Shown here: positions 46,384-57,144 of the stretch, piece after piece | How positions within the stretch are numbered: the first letter of the stretch is position 1 | How the letters are laid out: every line of letters starts with the position of its first letter | Made by a program: the position numbers and the translations under genes | The notes under the pieces: generated by a model | Told to the model about the DNA's origin: nothing | Databases searched by the model: none | What the model saw: the letters and a program-made list of their open reading frames with translations, nothing else | From: Sphingomonas sp. UNC305MFCol5.2 | Lineage (GTDB): Bacteria; Pseudomonadota; Alphaproteobacteria; Sphingomonadales; Sphingomonadaceae | Reading direction: 5' to 3' | Length of the DNA stretch: 64,000 bases | Assembly: GCF_000712135.1 (NCBI RefSeq) | Contig: NZ_JOOE01000001.1 | Coordinates: 310,001-374,000, forward strand

Positions 46384-47569
46384 ACCGCGCAGCGAGCTCG
46401 ACATGGGTCGACCAGCGGAACTGGCCCACCGGCCGGATCCAGTCGAGACGGTAGCCACCTTTACACAAAATCTCCGCATCCCGCGCAAAAGTACTGGGAT
46501 TGCACGAAACATAGGCGACGAGCGGCGCGGCGGATTTGGCGATCTCGGCGACCTGCTCGCGAGCGCCGGCACGCGGGGGATCGAGGATGACGGCATCGAA
46601 ATTGGAAAGGTCGCCCGCAGTGACAGGACGGCGAAACAGATCGCGATGCTCGGCGAAGACCGCGCGTCCCGCCTGCCCCGCCGCGGCCTTCAATGCCATG
46701 ACCGGGTCTCGCGCAGCTTCGGCGGCGTAGACCTTGGCCCTGGGGAAAGCGAAGGTGAAGGTGCCGAGGCCGGCGAAGAGATCGGCTACTGCCTTCGCCT
46801 TGCCGGCGATCTCCTGCACCGCCGCCACCAGCGCCACCTCGCCTTCGGGCGTGGCCTGCAGGAAATTGCCCGGCGGGAACGGTACCGGGACGCCGCCCAG
46901 CGTGACGGTGACGGGCTCGGGCTCGTAGCGCGCGCTGGGGCCGAAGCCCTCGTCGATCGACAGGCGCGCGAGGTGATGGCGGTGCGAGAAGGCGCTCAGT
47001 GCCTCGGCCGCGGCAAGGCCCTCGGCTTCGAGACCGTCGATCAGCACGTCCGGTCCCTGATCGGTCTGTGCGAGATGGACGTTGATCCGCCGCGTCCCCG
47101 GGATCAGCGCCGCCAGCATGCCGCGCAAGGGCGCGACCAATGCGAACAGCTCGGGAGCGAGGATCCAGCATTCCTCCACGTCGATCAGCTCATGGCTGCC
47201 CTGCCGGGTGAAGCCGAGCCGCACCTGCCGGCCGCGGCGTTCGGCGTGGAGCGTAGCGCGGCGGCGGGTGTTGGGCGGCGAGAGCAGAGGCGCGCGGATA
47301 TCCGCTTCGAGCCCCTGCGCGGCCAGTGCGCCGGCGATGCGATCGGCGATGAACTGCGACCAGCTGATATCGTCGAGATGCTGGAGCTGGCAGCCGCCGC
47401 ATTCGGGGAAGTGCTTGCAGGGCGGCGTCTGGTGATGCCGGCCGGGGACGATCGTTCCCTCAGGCGTGACGCGGTCGCCCGGCGCGGCGAAAGCGATATG
47501 GCGGCCATCCGCAGTGACGCCATCGCCGCGCGCGGCCACCCGCAGCACTTCGTCGTCGTTCACAGGCAT
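46373..47569 (-). CDS. TrmA/RumA-family RNA (uracil-5) methyltransferase
   Basis: This 398-residue enzyme has an N-terminal 4Fe-4S cysteine set ([17 protein letters not shown] plus a later Cys in EECWIL). Its SAM domain has [38 protein letters not shown], the catalytic region [17 protein letters not shown] and [18 protein letters not shown] with the nucleophilic Cys. The family makes m5U in 23S rRNA (RlmD/RlmC type) or in tRNA. The presence of the cluster favours an rRNA enzyme. Its start overlaps the NnrDE stop by 10 bp. Confidence 0.93.
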   Translation of the reverse strand: MPVNDDEVLRVAARGDGVTADGRHIAFAAPGDRVTPEGTIVPGRHHQTPPCKHFPECGGCQLQHLDDISWSQFIADRIAGALAAQGLEADIRAPLLSPPNTRRRATLHAERRGRQVRLGFTRQGSHELIDVEECWILAPELFALVAPLRGMLAALIPGTRRINVHLAQTDQGPDVLIDGLEAEGLAAAEALSAFSHRHHLARLSIDEGFGPSARYEPEPVTVTLGGVPVPFPPGNFLQATPEGEVALVAAVQEIAGKAKAVADLFAGLGTFTFAFPRAKVYAAEAARDPVMALKAAAGQAGRAVFAEHRDLFRRPVTAGDLSNFDAVILDPPRAGAREQVAEIAKSAAPLVAYVSCNPSTFARDAEILCKGGYRLDWIRPVGQFRWSTHVELAARFSR

Positions 47570-48966
47570 TCCGAAATCGCCCCGGGGATACGCATGACCA
47601 GTGCATCGGCGATCAGCGCCGGTCCCGCAAGCTGCGCGGCGCGGGCGTGGAGCCAGGTCGCGGCCTCGGCGGGGGCCACCCCCTTCCCGCCCTGCACGAT
47701 CTGCGCGGCGAGCAGGCCGGCCAGGACATCGCCTGTCCCCGCCGTGGAGAGCCAGGGCGAGGCGCCGGCGAGAACGCGGACGTCTCCCTTCGGCGAAGCG
47801 ATCACCGTGTCGGCGCCCTTGTGGACGATCGTGGCGCGAGTCTCCGCGGCAGCGGCGAGCGTGCGATCGATCTTGCTGCCGCCCTCTCCGGCGAACATCC
47901 GGTCGAACTCGCCCGAATGCGGCGTGATCCAGGTGGGCGCGGCGCGGGTCTCGAGCCAGCGTGCGGCGCCGGTGCCGAGCAGGGTCAGCGCATCGCCGTC
48001 GAGGACCAGCGGCTTGTCGGCAGCGAAGGCGGCGCGGAGAAACGCCTCGGCGCGGCGGTCGCGGCCGAGGCCGGGGCCGAGCACGACGGCGTCGATACGG
48101 TCCCAGCCGAGAAATTCGGTAAGGTCCTCGGCGCTGCGCACCTCGCGGCGGACGAGCGCGTCGGGACCGTCGCCCCACGGACGATCGCCGGCGAGCACGA
48201 CATAGCCCGCCCCGCCGGCCATCGCGGCGCGGGCGGCAAGGCGCGCGGCGCCGGGCATCGCACCTTCGATCACGGCGACGAGGCCACGGCTGTATTTGTG
48301 GCTGTGCGCGCCCGGCGCTTCGAGTTGGGGACGCGCGACCGTGCGACACCGGGTATCGACCGGGATGTCCAGATCGGCGAGCAGCACCGTGCCACAGCGT
48401 TCGATCCCGGCGTCGAGGACGTGCGCCGGCTTGAGCGCGCCGAGCGCCAGCGTAACGTCGATGCCCCTCGGCGCGCCGAGATCGGCGCCGGTGTCGGTAT
48501 CGATCCCCGAGGGAAGATCGATCGACAGCGTGAATTCGGCCTGGCTGCACAGATCGGCGAACACGGCGGCCAGGCCGCGTTCGAGCGGGCGTGTCATGCC
48601 CGTGCCGAACAGCCCGTCGACCAGCACCGGACGCGGGCGGGCGGCGTAGAGCGAGCTGGTCGGCCCATGCCACAGCGCGTGCATCCGCTCGGCGGCACCC
48701 GTCGCAGGCGCACCGGTGGCGACGAGGCTGACGTCATGACCGTCATTCTTGAGGAGCCGTGCGGCGACATACGCATCGCCGCCATTATTGCCGGGGCCGG
48801 CGAGGATCAGGATCGACCGGCCCATGGCGAAGCGCGCAGTCTCGCGGGCGACCGCGGCGCCGGCCTGCTCCATCAGCGTGTCCTGCGCTACGCCGCTGGC
48901 GAATACGGCCTGCTCCGCTGCGCGCATCTCGGCAGCGGTGACGATCGGAGCCCCGGAGGGGATCAT
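47560..48966 (-). CDS. nnr: Bifunctional NAD(P)H-hydrate epimerase / ADP-dependent dehydratase
   Basis: The 468-residue fusion repairs hydrated NAD(P)H. The N-terminal epimerase (NnrE/YjeF-N) half has TAAEMRAAEQAVFASGVAQD, ILAGPGNNGGDAYVAARLL and FTLSIDLPSGIDTDTG. The C-terminal dehydratase (NnrD, ribokinase-like) half has HKYSRGLVAVIEGA, VVLGPGLGRDRRAEAF, ITPHSGEFDRMF and the ATP site LSTAGTGDVLAGLLA. The ATG at 48966 overlaps the upstream lipoprotein stop (ATGA). Confidence 0.96.
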   Translation of the reverse strand: MIPSGAPIVTAAEMRAAEQAVFASGVAQDTLMEQAGAAVARETARFAMGRSILILAGPGNNGGDAYVAARLLKNDGHDVSLVATGAPATGAAERMHALWHGPTSSLYAARPRPVLVDGLFGTGMTRPLERGLAAVFADLCSQAEFTLSIDLPSGIDTDTGADLGAPRGIDVTLALGALKPAHVLDAGIERCGTVLLADLDIPVDTRCRTVARPQLEAPGAHSHKYSRGLVAVIEGAMPGAARLAARAAMAGGAGYVVLAGDRPWGDGPDALVRREVRSAEDLTEFLGWDRIDAVVLGPGLGRDRRAEAFLRAAFAADKPLVLDGDALTLLGTGAARWLETRAAPTWITPHSGEFDRMFAGEGGSKIDRTLAAAAETRATIVHKGADTVIASPKGDVRVLAGASPWLSTAGTGDVLAGLLAAQIVQGGKGVAPAEAATWLHARAAQLAGPALIADALVMRIPGAISECL

Positions 48967-49415
48967 TGCGATCGCCCGCGCACGGTGGCGGGAAGCCGAT
49001 AGCGGGCGCCCCCGAGTTCGACCTGGATGCGATCGGGACCAAGTGGCGTCACTTTTGCCGGCTCGGCACCATCGGCGGCGATCACGCCGCGGCCGTCGCG
49101 CGTGATCAGCAGCCGGTGGAAGGCGCCGTCGGGATGACGGAGCGTGAGGATGACACCGTCGGGGGTTTCGGTGCGGTCGAGGGTGCAGGCGGGGGCGAGA
49201 TCGGTATCGCCGGGGGACGCGCAGTCGATTTTGGGGGATTCGGGTTGGGCCGTAGCGGCGGATTGGTTGCGTGCGTGCCCGGGCTCGGCCGCGTTCTCGA
49301 CCGGCGGGGAGCCGCACGCAGCGAGGAGCAGCGTCCACAGAAGCGCAGCGCTCCCTCTCCCGCCTGCAGGAGAGGGCCGGGGTGAGGGTGTGTGCGGGAG
49401 GCGAGCGGCGAACAT
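48963..49415 (-). CDS. Putative lipoprotein with repeat-derived N terminus
   Basis: This is an approximately 150-residue protein. A lipobox-like LLWTLLLAACGS suggests acylation at Cys, followed by a linker and a small beta-rich domain (PDGVILTLRHPDGAFHRLLI, PLGPDRIQVELGGARYRL). The first 17 or so residues (LPHTPSPRPSPAGGRGS) are translated from one arm of the REP-like element at 49351-49485. The original start may have been modified by that insertion. No convincing ribosome site is seen, and ATG 49415 is a tentative start. It is coupled to the NnrDE gene. Confidence 0.6.
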   Translation of the reverse strand: MFAARLPHTPSPRPSPAGGRGSAALLWTLLLAACGSPPVENAAEPGHARNQSAATAQPESPKIDCASPGDTDLAPACTLDRTETPDGVILTLRHPDGAFHRLLITRDGRGVIAADGAEPAKVTPLGPDRIQVELGGARYRLPATVRGRSQ

Positions 49416-49485
49416 GCGGCCCTTACTCACCCTCACCCTTCCGCCGCTTCGCGGCTCCCTCCCTCTCCCGCAAGCGGGAGAGGGA
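49351..49485. repeat. REP-like paired inverted repeat overlapping a lipoprotein start
   Basis: The left unit (CTCCCTCTCCCGCCTGCAGG, then AGAGGGCCGGGGTGAGGGTG) and the right unit (CTCACCCTCACCC ... CCTCTCCCGCAAGCGGGAG) belong to the same family as the element at 6339-6445. The left arm lies inside the lipoprotein reading frame. Confidence 0.85.
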
Positions 49486-49505
49486 ATGATGGAGAAAGAT
49501 TCGCT

Positions 49506-51227
<1,722 letters not shown>

Positions 51228-51238
51228 GATGCGCAAGC

Positions 51239-51973
51239 CTATGTCGCGGGAGGGGCGTTTGACGCAAGACTATTGCGCAAAGAATATGCCAGCCCGGCTA
51301 ACGTCTGGCTCCATCGCTCGACCCCGGCGGGATCGCGGATCAGATCGTTGCGAACCTCGATCGCGATCGACGGGATGCCGTTCGCCTCGGCGTGGCGGTT
51401 GAGCGTCGCGTTGAGCAGGCGGCCCGAATAAGGCTCGTTGTCGCCAGTGACGAAGCCTTCGGCGCGGAAATAGTCGATCGCCGGGCGCGCGGCACGGGCG
51501 TCGCGATTGTAGAGCACGCCCACCTGCCAGGGGCGATCTGTGCCGCCATGTTCGAGGCACGGCGTGAAGCTGTGGATCGAGAGGATCAGTCGAGGCCGTT
51601 GCGTGCGGACGCGGCGCGCCAGCAGGCGATGATAGGGCGCATGGAAACGGGCGATGCGCGCGGCGCGATCGACGGTGTCGTTGCCGGGGACGAGGTGACC
51701 ATCGCTGCGATGGGGAATCAGGCTGACGTGATCGGGCTCGCGGTGGAGATCGATCACGAGCCGCGAGACGGTGGCGAGGATCGCCGGGCAATCGAGCCGC
51801 GCGGCCAAGCTGTGGGTGAGCGGGCCGGCGCCGATGTCGACGGCGATATGGAGATCGAGCAGTTCGGGCTCGATACCGAGGTCGATATCGGCGGGCACCG
51901 CATTTGAGGCATGGTCGCAGAGCAGCAGGATATCCTGCCGTTTTCCTTCGATTATCTCCGCGATTTCGTTCAT
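51239..51973 (-). CDS. N-formylglutamate amidohydrolase family protein
   Basis: This 244-residue protein of the HutG/FGase family has [74 protein letters not shown] and [20 protein letters not shown]. His, Asp and Arg positions match family metal and substrate sites. Members hydrolyse N-formyl or related amides; no other hut genes are nearby, so the substrate is open. The ATG overlaps the upstream enoyl-CoA hydratase stop (ATGA). Confidence 0.9.
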   Translation of the reverse strand: MNEIAEIIEGKRQDILLLCDHASNAVPADIDLGIEPELLDLHIAVDIGAGPLTHSLAARLDCPAILATVSRLVIDLHREPDHVSLIPHRSDGHLVPGNDTVDRAARIARFHAPYHRLLARRVRTQRPRLILSIHSFTPCLEHGGTDRPWQVGVLYNRDARAARPAIDYFRAEGFVTGDNEPYSGRLLNATLNRHAEANGIPSIAIEVRNDLIRDPAGVERWSQTLAGLAYSLRNSLASNAPPAT

Positions 51974-52698
51974 TGGTAGAGCGGCTTCCGGCGCTCGCGG
52001 AAGGCGGCGAGACCTTCGGCGAACTCGGCACTGCCGAACGCGTCGTCGAATGCCTGATCGAGTCCCCCGCCGCCGCGCAACGCGCGCTTGAGCAGGCGGA
52101 CGGCTTCGGGCGCGTTGCCGGCGATTGCGGTGGCGAGCGCGGTTGCGGTTTCGCCCGCCTTTTTCGACCGCAGTTCGACGAGGCCGATGCGCTTGGCTTC
52201 CTCGGGAACGATCCGGTCGCCGGTGAAGAGCAACAGCGACGCCATGCCCTGCCCTACTTTCGCCGCCAGTCGGGCGACGTCCTCCTGCGGATAGCCCAGC
52301 CCGAGCCGCGCGGGCGTAGCGGCGAACTCGGCATGATTGCCGGCGACGCGGATATCGGCGGCGAGGATCAACGCCACCGCCGCGCCGAAGCAGCCGCCAT
52401 CGATCGCCGCGATCACCGGCATGGGGAGCGCGGCGATCGCCTCGATCGCATCGCGCATCGCAGTGCGGAAAGTGACGCGAAGGGCTGGGTCGCACTGAAG
52501 CGCCTCGAACTCACGGACATCGGCACCGGCCGAAAAGATGCCGGGGACGTCGGAGCGAAGAATCACGGCGCGGGCATCACCCACGCCGCGTGCGGCCTCG
52601 GCGAGCGCGTGCCAGGCGGCGGTGGGAAGCGCGTTCTTCGCTTCGGGGCGCGCCAGTGCGATGGTAGCGATGGCGCCATCGCGGGTGCAGTGGATCAT
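51970..52698 (-). CDS. Enoyl-CoA hydratase/isomerase family protein
   Basis: This crotonase-fold protein has 242 residues from the preferred ATG at 52698. CoA and oxyanion motifs are ARPEAKNALPTAAWHALAEA, GIFSAGADVREFEALQ and MPVIAAIDGGCFGAAVALIL. LGLGYPQEDVARLAAKVGQG follows. The usual catalytic Glu positions appear altered (GCFGAAVAL in place of GXXXGGG-E), so activity could differ from a hydratase. A longer frame begins at 52758; the shorter start leaves room for a divergent promoter with the MOSC gene. Confidence 0.88.
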   Translation of the reverse strand: MIHCTRDGAIATIALARPEAKNALPTAAWHALAEAARGVGDARAVILRSDVPGIFSAGADVREFEALQCDPALRVTFRTAMRDAIEAIAALPMPVIAAIDGGCFGAAVALILAADIRVAGNHAEFAATPARLGLGYPQEDVARLAAKVGQGMASLLLFTGDRIVPEEAKRIGLVELRSKKAGETATALATAIAGNAPEAVRLLKRALRGGGGLDQAFDDAFGSAEFAEGLAAFRERRKPLYQ

Positions 52699-52778
52699 GC
52701 CCGGGCTCTGCCCGATCGCGTCGCCGCTGTCACGTCGACGGGTTGCAGTGTCGGACATTGCCCGATAGCTCGCGTGCC

Positions 52779-53495
52779 ATGACCCGCATCGTCGGCCATG
52801 TCGCGGCACTCAACCGCTTTCCCGTCAAGTCGATGGCAGGCGAGAAGCTCGCAGTCGCCGAAGTCGATTGGCAAGGCATCGAGGGCGACCGGCAATATGC
52901 CTTCTTGCGGAAAGCCAACGGCACGCGCTTTCCGTGGCTGACCGCGCGCGAAGTGCCGGCGATGGTGCTGCACCATGCGCGCTTTTCCGATCCAGACGCA
53001 CCCAAGACCTCGGGGGTGCTGGTCGACACATCCGACGGGAAGGCGGTGTCGCTCCATGATCCCCTGCTCCACGCACATCTCGAGACGGCTGCGGGCGAAC
53101 CGATCGGATTGATCCAGGTCGCACGCGGAATCTATGATTCGATGCCGATCTCGATCGTCACGACTGCGAGCCATGCGAAGGTGGAGGCGGTCCATGGTTG
53201 CGCGCTGGATCCGCGCCGCTTCCGCGCGAACATCGTCGTCGAAAGCGACTTGCCCGTGAACGAATGGCGGGGGCTCCGCCTGGCGTTCGGCGATGGCGAG
53301 GGCGGCGCAGTGGTGCAGATGGCCGATCCGATCCCACGCTGCGCATTGATCACGATCGACCCCGACACCGCCGCCAAGGACGTACGCGTGCTTCGGACCG
53401 TCGCGCAGCAGTTCGGCAATGCGTACGGCGTCTATGCTACCCCGGCGCGGCCGGGGCTGATCCGAGCGGGGGACCCGGTGCGGTTGGTGGACTGA
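52779..53495 (+). CDS. MOSC domain protein
   Basis: This 238-residue protein has an N-terminal MOSC beta-barrel (IVGHVAALNRFPVKSMAGEK, GIEGDRQYAFL, FPWLTAREVPAMVLHHARF) and a C-terminal MOSC domain (VHGCALDPRRFRANIVVES, ADPIPRCALITIDPDTA). The conserved Cys in PRCALITID is where family members bind molybdenum cofactor. Related proteins reduce N-hydroxylated compounds or transfer sulfur. It is followed within two bases by the GyrI-like gene. Confidence 0.88.
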   Translation: MTRIVGHVAALNRFPVKSMAGEKLAVAEVDWQGIEGDRQYAFLRKANGTRFPWLTAREVPAMVLHHARFSDPDAPKTSGVLVDTSDGKAVSLHDPLLHAHLETAAGEPIGLIQVARGIYDSMPISIVTTASHAKVEAVHGCALDPRRFRANIVVESDLPVNEWRGLRLAFGDGEGGAVVQMADPIPRCALITIDPDTAAKDVRVLRTVAQQFGNAYGVYATPARPGLIRAGDPVRLVD

Positions 53496-53497
53496 CG

Positions 53498-54121
53498 ATG
53501 TCGATCCGGACGGAAAAACTGAACCTGAAGAAGACCAGAAAGGCTCTCTTCACTGCTCCGCTCAACCGGTTCATACCGGTGCATGCGCCGGCGGTTTCCT
53601 ACGTCATGGTGGATGGCAATGGCGACCCCAACAGAGCTCCGGCCTATAAGCTGGCCGTCGAAAGTCTCTACGCGACGGCATATACCATAAAGTTCGCGTG
53701 CAAGGCGAAAGGCGAAGACTTCGTCGTGACGCCATTGGAGGGACTTTGGTCCGCTCCCAGCCCTGAAAGCTTCACTGCCAGGCGCAAGGACGAATGGAAC
53801 TGGACCATGATGATCATGGTGCCCGACTACGTGGATGACGAGATCTTCCAGAGTGCCAGGATCAGGGCACGGGAAAAAATCGGCACCCTTCCTGAAAGCC
53901 TGAGGCTGGGCCGGCTGGAGGAAGGCCTCTGCCTCCAGGCGTTGCACGTTGGCAGCTATGACGACGAAGGACCGCTGCTTGCGGCGTTACACGGGGATAT
54001 CATGCCTTCAGGCGGCTACGATTTCGCGGGCCCGCATCATGAAATCTATCTCAGCGATCCCCGCAAGACACTGCCGGGGAAACTCAAGACCGTGATCCGC
54101 CAACCCGTGCGGCGGAACTGA
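53498..54121 (+). CDS. GyrI-like small-molecule-binding domain protein
   Basis: This 207-residue protein resembles the SOUL/GyrI-like effector-binding fold (SYVMVDGNGDPN, AVESLYATAYTIKFACKAKG, FVVTPLEGLWSAPSPESFTA, LQALHVGSYDDEGPLLAALH, GGYDFAGPHHEIYLSDPRKT). There is no DNA-binding domain, so it is a stand-alone domain. Codon use differs from neighbours: AGA, AGG and ATA codons appear (AAGACCAGAAAGG, CATACCGG, TATACCATAAAG), hinting at recent acquisition. It begins two bases after the MOSC gene. The function is unknown; binding of a small cationic ligand is a family-level guess. Confidence 0.82.
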   Translation: MSIRTEKLNLKKTRKALFTAPLNRFIPVHAPAVSYVMVDGNGDPNRAPAYKLAVESLYATAYTIKFACKAKGEDFVVTPLEGLWSAPSPESFTARRKDEWNWTMMIMVPDYVDDEIFQSARIRAREKIGTLPESLRLGRLEEGLCLQALHVGSYDDEGPLLAALHGDIMPSGGYDFAGPHHEIYLSDPRKTLPGKLKTVIRQPVRRN

Positions 54122-54279
54122 ATGTCTGCGACAATGAAAGCGGAGGTCGCTCAGCTACGTCAAAGATGTGACGGCACCACGAAGCCTCATCTCGGCTTTC
54201 TGAAGCTGTCGCCGGACGTCGGCGACATTTTGGGCCGCCCGTCGACAAGTACGTGGGCGCCCGCGCAGGAAAGCGATCC

Positions 54280-54633
54280 TCAATCCAGCCCGTTGAGTGC
54301 CTTTTCCACGCCGTCCATCGTGAAGGGCTTGGAGAGGATCGGGCGGCCGCGCCAGGTCTCGGGGATGGTGTCGCCCGCTCCGCCGGTCGCGAGGATGAAG
54401 GGGATGTCGAGCTCGGCGAGCCTGGCCGCGACCGGCCAGCTCTGTTCGCCGCCGCGCAGATTGACGTCGAGGATCGCCGCTCCGACTCCGCCCGCCTCGA
54501 TCCGGGCCAGCGCACCCGCGACATCGTCGGCGGTGCCGGCGACTTCGCGATCGAGCGCGTCGAGGAAATCCTCGAGCATCATCGCGATCAAGGGTTCGTC
54601 TTCGACGATCAGGACACGGCGGGGGGCGGGCAT
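54280..54633 (-). CDS. Single-domain response regulator (CheY-like receiver)
   Basis: The 117-residue receiver has the acidic pair E11-D12, phospho-acceptor D56 in AAILDVNLRGGEQSWPVAAR, a Thr in LATGGAGDT and Lys in ILSKPFTMDGVEKAL. It has no output domain. It lies 39 bp downstream of cckA on the same strand, so it could be a phosphate sink or a partner of CckA; in Caulobacter the CckA partners are CtrA, ChpT and CpdR, and this gene is not clearly any of them. An ATG at 54633 with a short spacing is used. Confidence 0.88.
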   Translation of the reverse strand: MPAPRRVLIVEDEPLIAMMLEDFLDALDREVAGTADDVAGALARIEAGGVGAAILDVNLRGGEQSWPVAARLAELDIPFILATGGAGDTIPETWRGRPILSKPFTMDGVEKALNGLD

Positions 54634-54672
54634 ATCCGGCCCTTTGCAGGAAATATCGTCGCCGCCAAGAGA

Positions 54673-57054
54673 TTATTTCGCAGCGAGAACGTCGCGTGCC
54701 GCTTCGGCAAGCTGTTGAACCGAAAAGGGTTTGGGGAGAAAAGCGACATTGTCGAGGTCGATCGACTTGCGCAATTGCTCCTCGGCATAGCCCGACATGA
54801 ACAGGATCGGCAGGTCGGGATATTTCGTCCGGATGTGGCGCGCCATCGTGGGCCCGTCCATCGAGGGCATGACCACGTCGCTGATCAGCAAGTCGGGCTT
54901 GCCCATGCCTTCCAGAGTCTCGAGCGCGGCTTCGCCATTCTCGGCGGCGACGACGGTATAGCCCTGGCGCGTGAGCGCACGCTCGGCAACGGCGCGGACC
55001 ATATCCTCGTCCTCTACGAGGAGGATCGTGCCCGATCCCCATAGATCGATTTGACGCGGCTTGACCGGCGCCTTGGCGACCACGGCCTCGGGCGCGGCGT
55101 GGACCGGCAGGTAGATAGTGAATTCGGCGCCGCCGCCGGGGACGTTGTCGGCGAAGATGAACCCGCCCGATTGCTTGATGATGCCGTAGACGGTCGACAG
55201 GCCGAGACCTGTCCCCTTCCCCACTTCCTTGGTGGTGAAGAACGGTTCCCAGATCTTGCCGAGAATGTCGGGCGGGATGCCAGTCCCCGTGTCGGTGATG
55301 CGCAGCGCGGTATAGTCGCCGACGGGAAGCACGTCGTCGTCCATCTGGCGGACTTCGGCCGCCGCGACGCAGGCGGTGGCGATGGTGAGCGTGCCGCCAC
55401 CATTGGGATTGGCGGCCAGCATCGAATCGCGGGCGTTGACCGCGAGATTGACGACCACCTGTTCGAGCTGGCCGGGATCGGCGCGGACGGGGCCGAGATT
55501 GCGGCCGTGCTTGACCTCTAGCCGAACGGTTTCACCGAGCAGGCGTTTCAGGAGGTTGGAGACTTCCGAGATGACGTCGGGGAGCTGGAGAACCTGCGGA
55601 CGCAGCGTCTGCTGGCGCGAGAAGGCGAGCAATTGGCGGGTCAGCGAGGCGGCGCGGTTCGAGTTGGCGCGGATCTGCTGGATGTCGTCATAATCGCTGT
55701 CGCCGGGCGAGTGGCGCATCAGCATCAAATCGCAATGGCCGATGATCGCGGTCAGGATATTGTTGAAATCGTGCGCGACACCGCCGGCGAGCTGGCCGAC
55801 CGCCTGCATCTTGGTGGCCTGGGCGATCTGGCGCTTGAGTTTCCCCTCCTCGCCCGAATCCTTAAGGCTGATCAGCACCGCGGCATCGCCGAGCCCGCGC
55901 GCGCCCGCGATGGTGAGCGCGACCGGCTCCTCGGGCGCGTCGGTGAAGCGAACCGTCATCTCGACCGATTGGGCGGCGCCCCCGGCGAAGCGGCGAACTG
56001 CATCAGCGAGCGCACCCTTGTCCTCGCGAACGACGAGATCGATCGGATAGAGCGGCGGCGCGGCGGGGTTGATCCGCGCGGCGCGGACGAACGCGTCGTT
56101 CATGCTGACGAAGCGGCCGTCGCGATCGACCAGCGCCAGTCCCGAGGGCAGCATTGCGATCAGCGAGCGGACATGCGCGGAGGCACTCGCGCCGATCGCG
56201 GGCGATGGCAGGTTGAGATTCTCCTCGTCGAGCAAGGCGACGAGCATCGGCGAATCCTCGCCATCGAGGAACGGGATCTGAAGAACGCGGAGCGGATTAC
56301 CGTCGAGCCCTTCGCGCTCGAAGCGGACGAGCCCCATCGAATCGGTGATCAGGAAGCGCGTGAAGTCGCGGCCCTCGGCAGGTGCCTCGGGCGAGCCCAT
56401 TGCCCGCGCCTTGAACACGCGATTGGCGGCGCGGACGCGGCCCTCGGGCGTCACCATCACCGTCATGATGCCGGCGGCGGCGAGGCGCTCGCCGGTATGG
56501 CCGTCGATCAGCGCCTCGACCTGCGCGGCAAGATCGAGCGCCTGGATGCCGACGAAGCGCCAGACGAGCGATTCGTCGCCGACGCGCGATACGCGCGCGG
56601 AAACGGGCGCACCGAACACCTGGACATTCTCGACTCGCGCCTCGCCGTCGCGCCATGCGGCGCGCGCGGCAGTGCCCAGATCGGCGATGGCGGCATCGCT
56701 TACCGGCAGGTTCGGCGGCGTCGGCCAGCCCGCGAACAATATCTCGTAGCGGGCATTGGCGCAGACCATCCGGCCGGCGCGATCGGTGACGGCGAGCGCA
56801 TCGTCGGAGGCGGCAGCGAGGCTCTGCGCGACAGCCCAGTCGACATGCATCTCGGCGACGTCTTCGCTGTGGAGCAATCTACGCGCACCGAGAAGCACCC
56901 CTGCGACGAGAATACCTGCAGCAGCGAAGCCGATGGCGACCGCGCGATCGTTGAGCGTCAGCAGAACGAGCGCGGCGGCGATGAAGCCGGCGACCACCGA
57001 TGCCATCAACGGCATAAGTCTCCGGCCAGGTGCGGGGTTGGGCAGGGTCGCCAT
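54673..57054 (-). CDS. cckA: Hybrid sensor histidine kinase CckA
   Basis: This 793-residue kinase has two N-terminal membrane segments ([36 protein letters not shown]) and PAS-like sensing domains. The H-box [20 protein letters not shown] is near residue 425, ATPase motifs are [33 protein letters not shown] and [20 protein letters not shown], and a C-terminal receiver has Asp in [20 protein letters not shown]. CckA relays phosphate through ChpT to CtrA and CpdR in alphaproteobacterial cell-cycle control; chpT and ctrA are not in the window. The ATG at 57054 is chosen at the hydrophobic N terminus. Confidence 0.94.
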   Translation of the reverse strand: MATLPNPAPGRRLMPLMASVVAGFIAAALVLLTLNDRAVAIGFAAAGILVAGVLLGARRLLHSEDVAEMHVDWAVAQSLAAASDDALAVTDRAGRMVCANARYEILFAGWPTPPNLPVSDAAIADLGTAARAAWRDGEARVENVQVFGAPVSARVSRVGDESLVWRFVGIQALDLAAQVEALIDGHTGERLAAAGIMTVMVTPEGRVRAANRVFKARAMGSPEAPAEGRDFTRFLITDSMGLVRFEREGLDGNPLRVLQIPFLDGEDSPMLVALLDEENLNLPSPAIGASASAHVRSLIAMLPSGLALVDRDGRFVSMNDAFVRAARINPAAPPLYPIDLVVREDKGALADAVRRFAGGAAQSVEMTVRFTDAPEEPVALTIAGARGLGDAAVLISLKDSGEEGKLKRQIAQATKMQAVGQLAGGVAHDFNNILTAIIGHCDLMLMRHSPGDSDYDDIQQIRANSNRAASLTRQLLAFSRQQTLRPQVLQLPDVISEVSNLLKRLLGETVRLEVKHGRNLGPVRADPGQLEQVVVNLAVNARDSMLAANPNGGGTLTIATACVAAAEVRQMDDDVLPVGDYTALRITDTGTGIPPDILGKIWEPFFTTKEVGKGTGLGLSTVYGIIKQSGGFIFADNVPGGGAEFTIYLPVHAAPEAVVAKAPVKPRQIDLWGSGTILLVEDEDMVRAVAERALTRQGYTVVAAENGEAALETLEGMGKPDLLISDVVMPSMDGPTMARHIRTKYPDLPILFMSGYAEEQLRKSIDLDNVAFLPKPFSVQQLAEAARDVLAAK

Positions 57055-57108
57055 GACGCTACCGATGTTCGGTACGCAGGCGCGGGTCAAGCGCCAGTAT
57101 CGGTAGCC

Positions 57109-57136
57109 CTCCCCTCCCGTCGCAGCGGGAGGGGAG
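57109..57136. repeat. Single REP-like hairpin before the M13 peptidase stop
   Basis: CTCCCCTCCCG-TCGCAG-CGGGAGGGGAG, an 11-bp stem, lies 8 bp beyond the M13 peptidase stop and upstream of cckA. It could terminate the peptidase transcript, though no T-tract is present. Confidence 0.7.
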
Positions 57137-57144
57137 CCTGGCGA

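Noticed and set aside
54122..54279. Minus-strand frame ending QNVADVRRQLQKAEMRLRG as a possible gene remnant
   Set aside because: The frame is a shadow extending into the receiver and cckA genes; no start or family match supports it.
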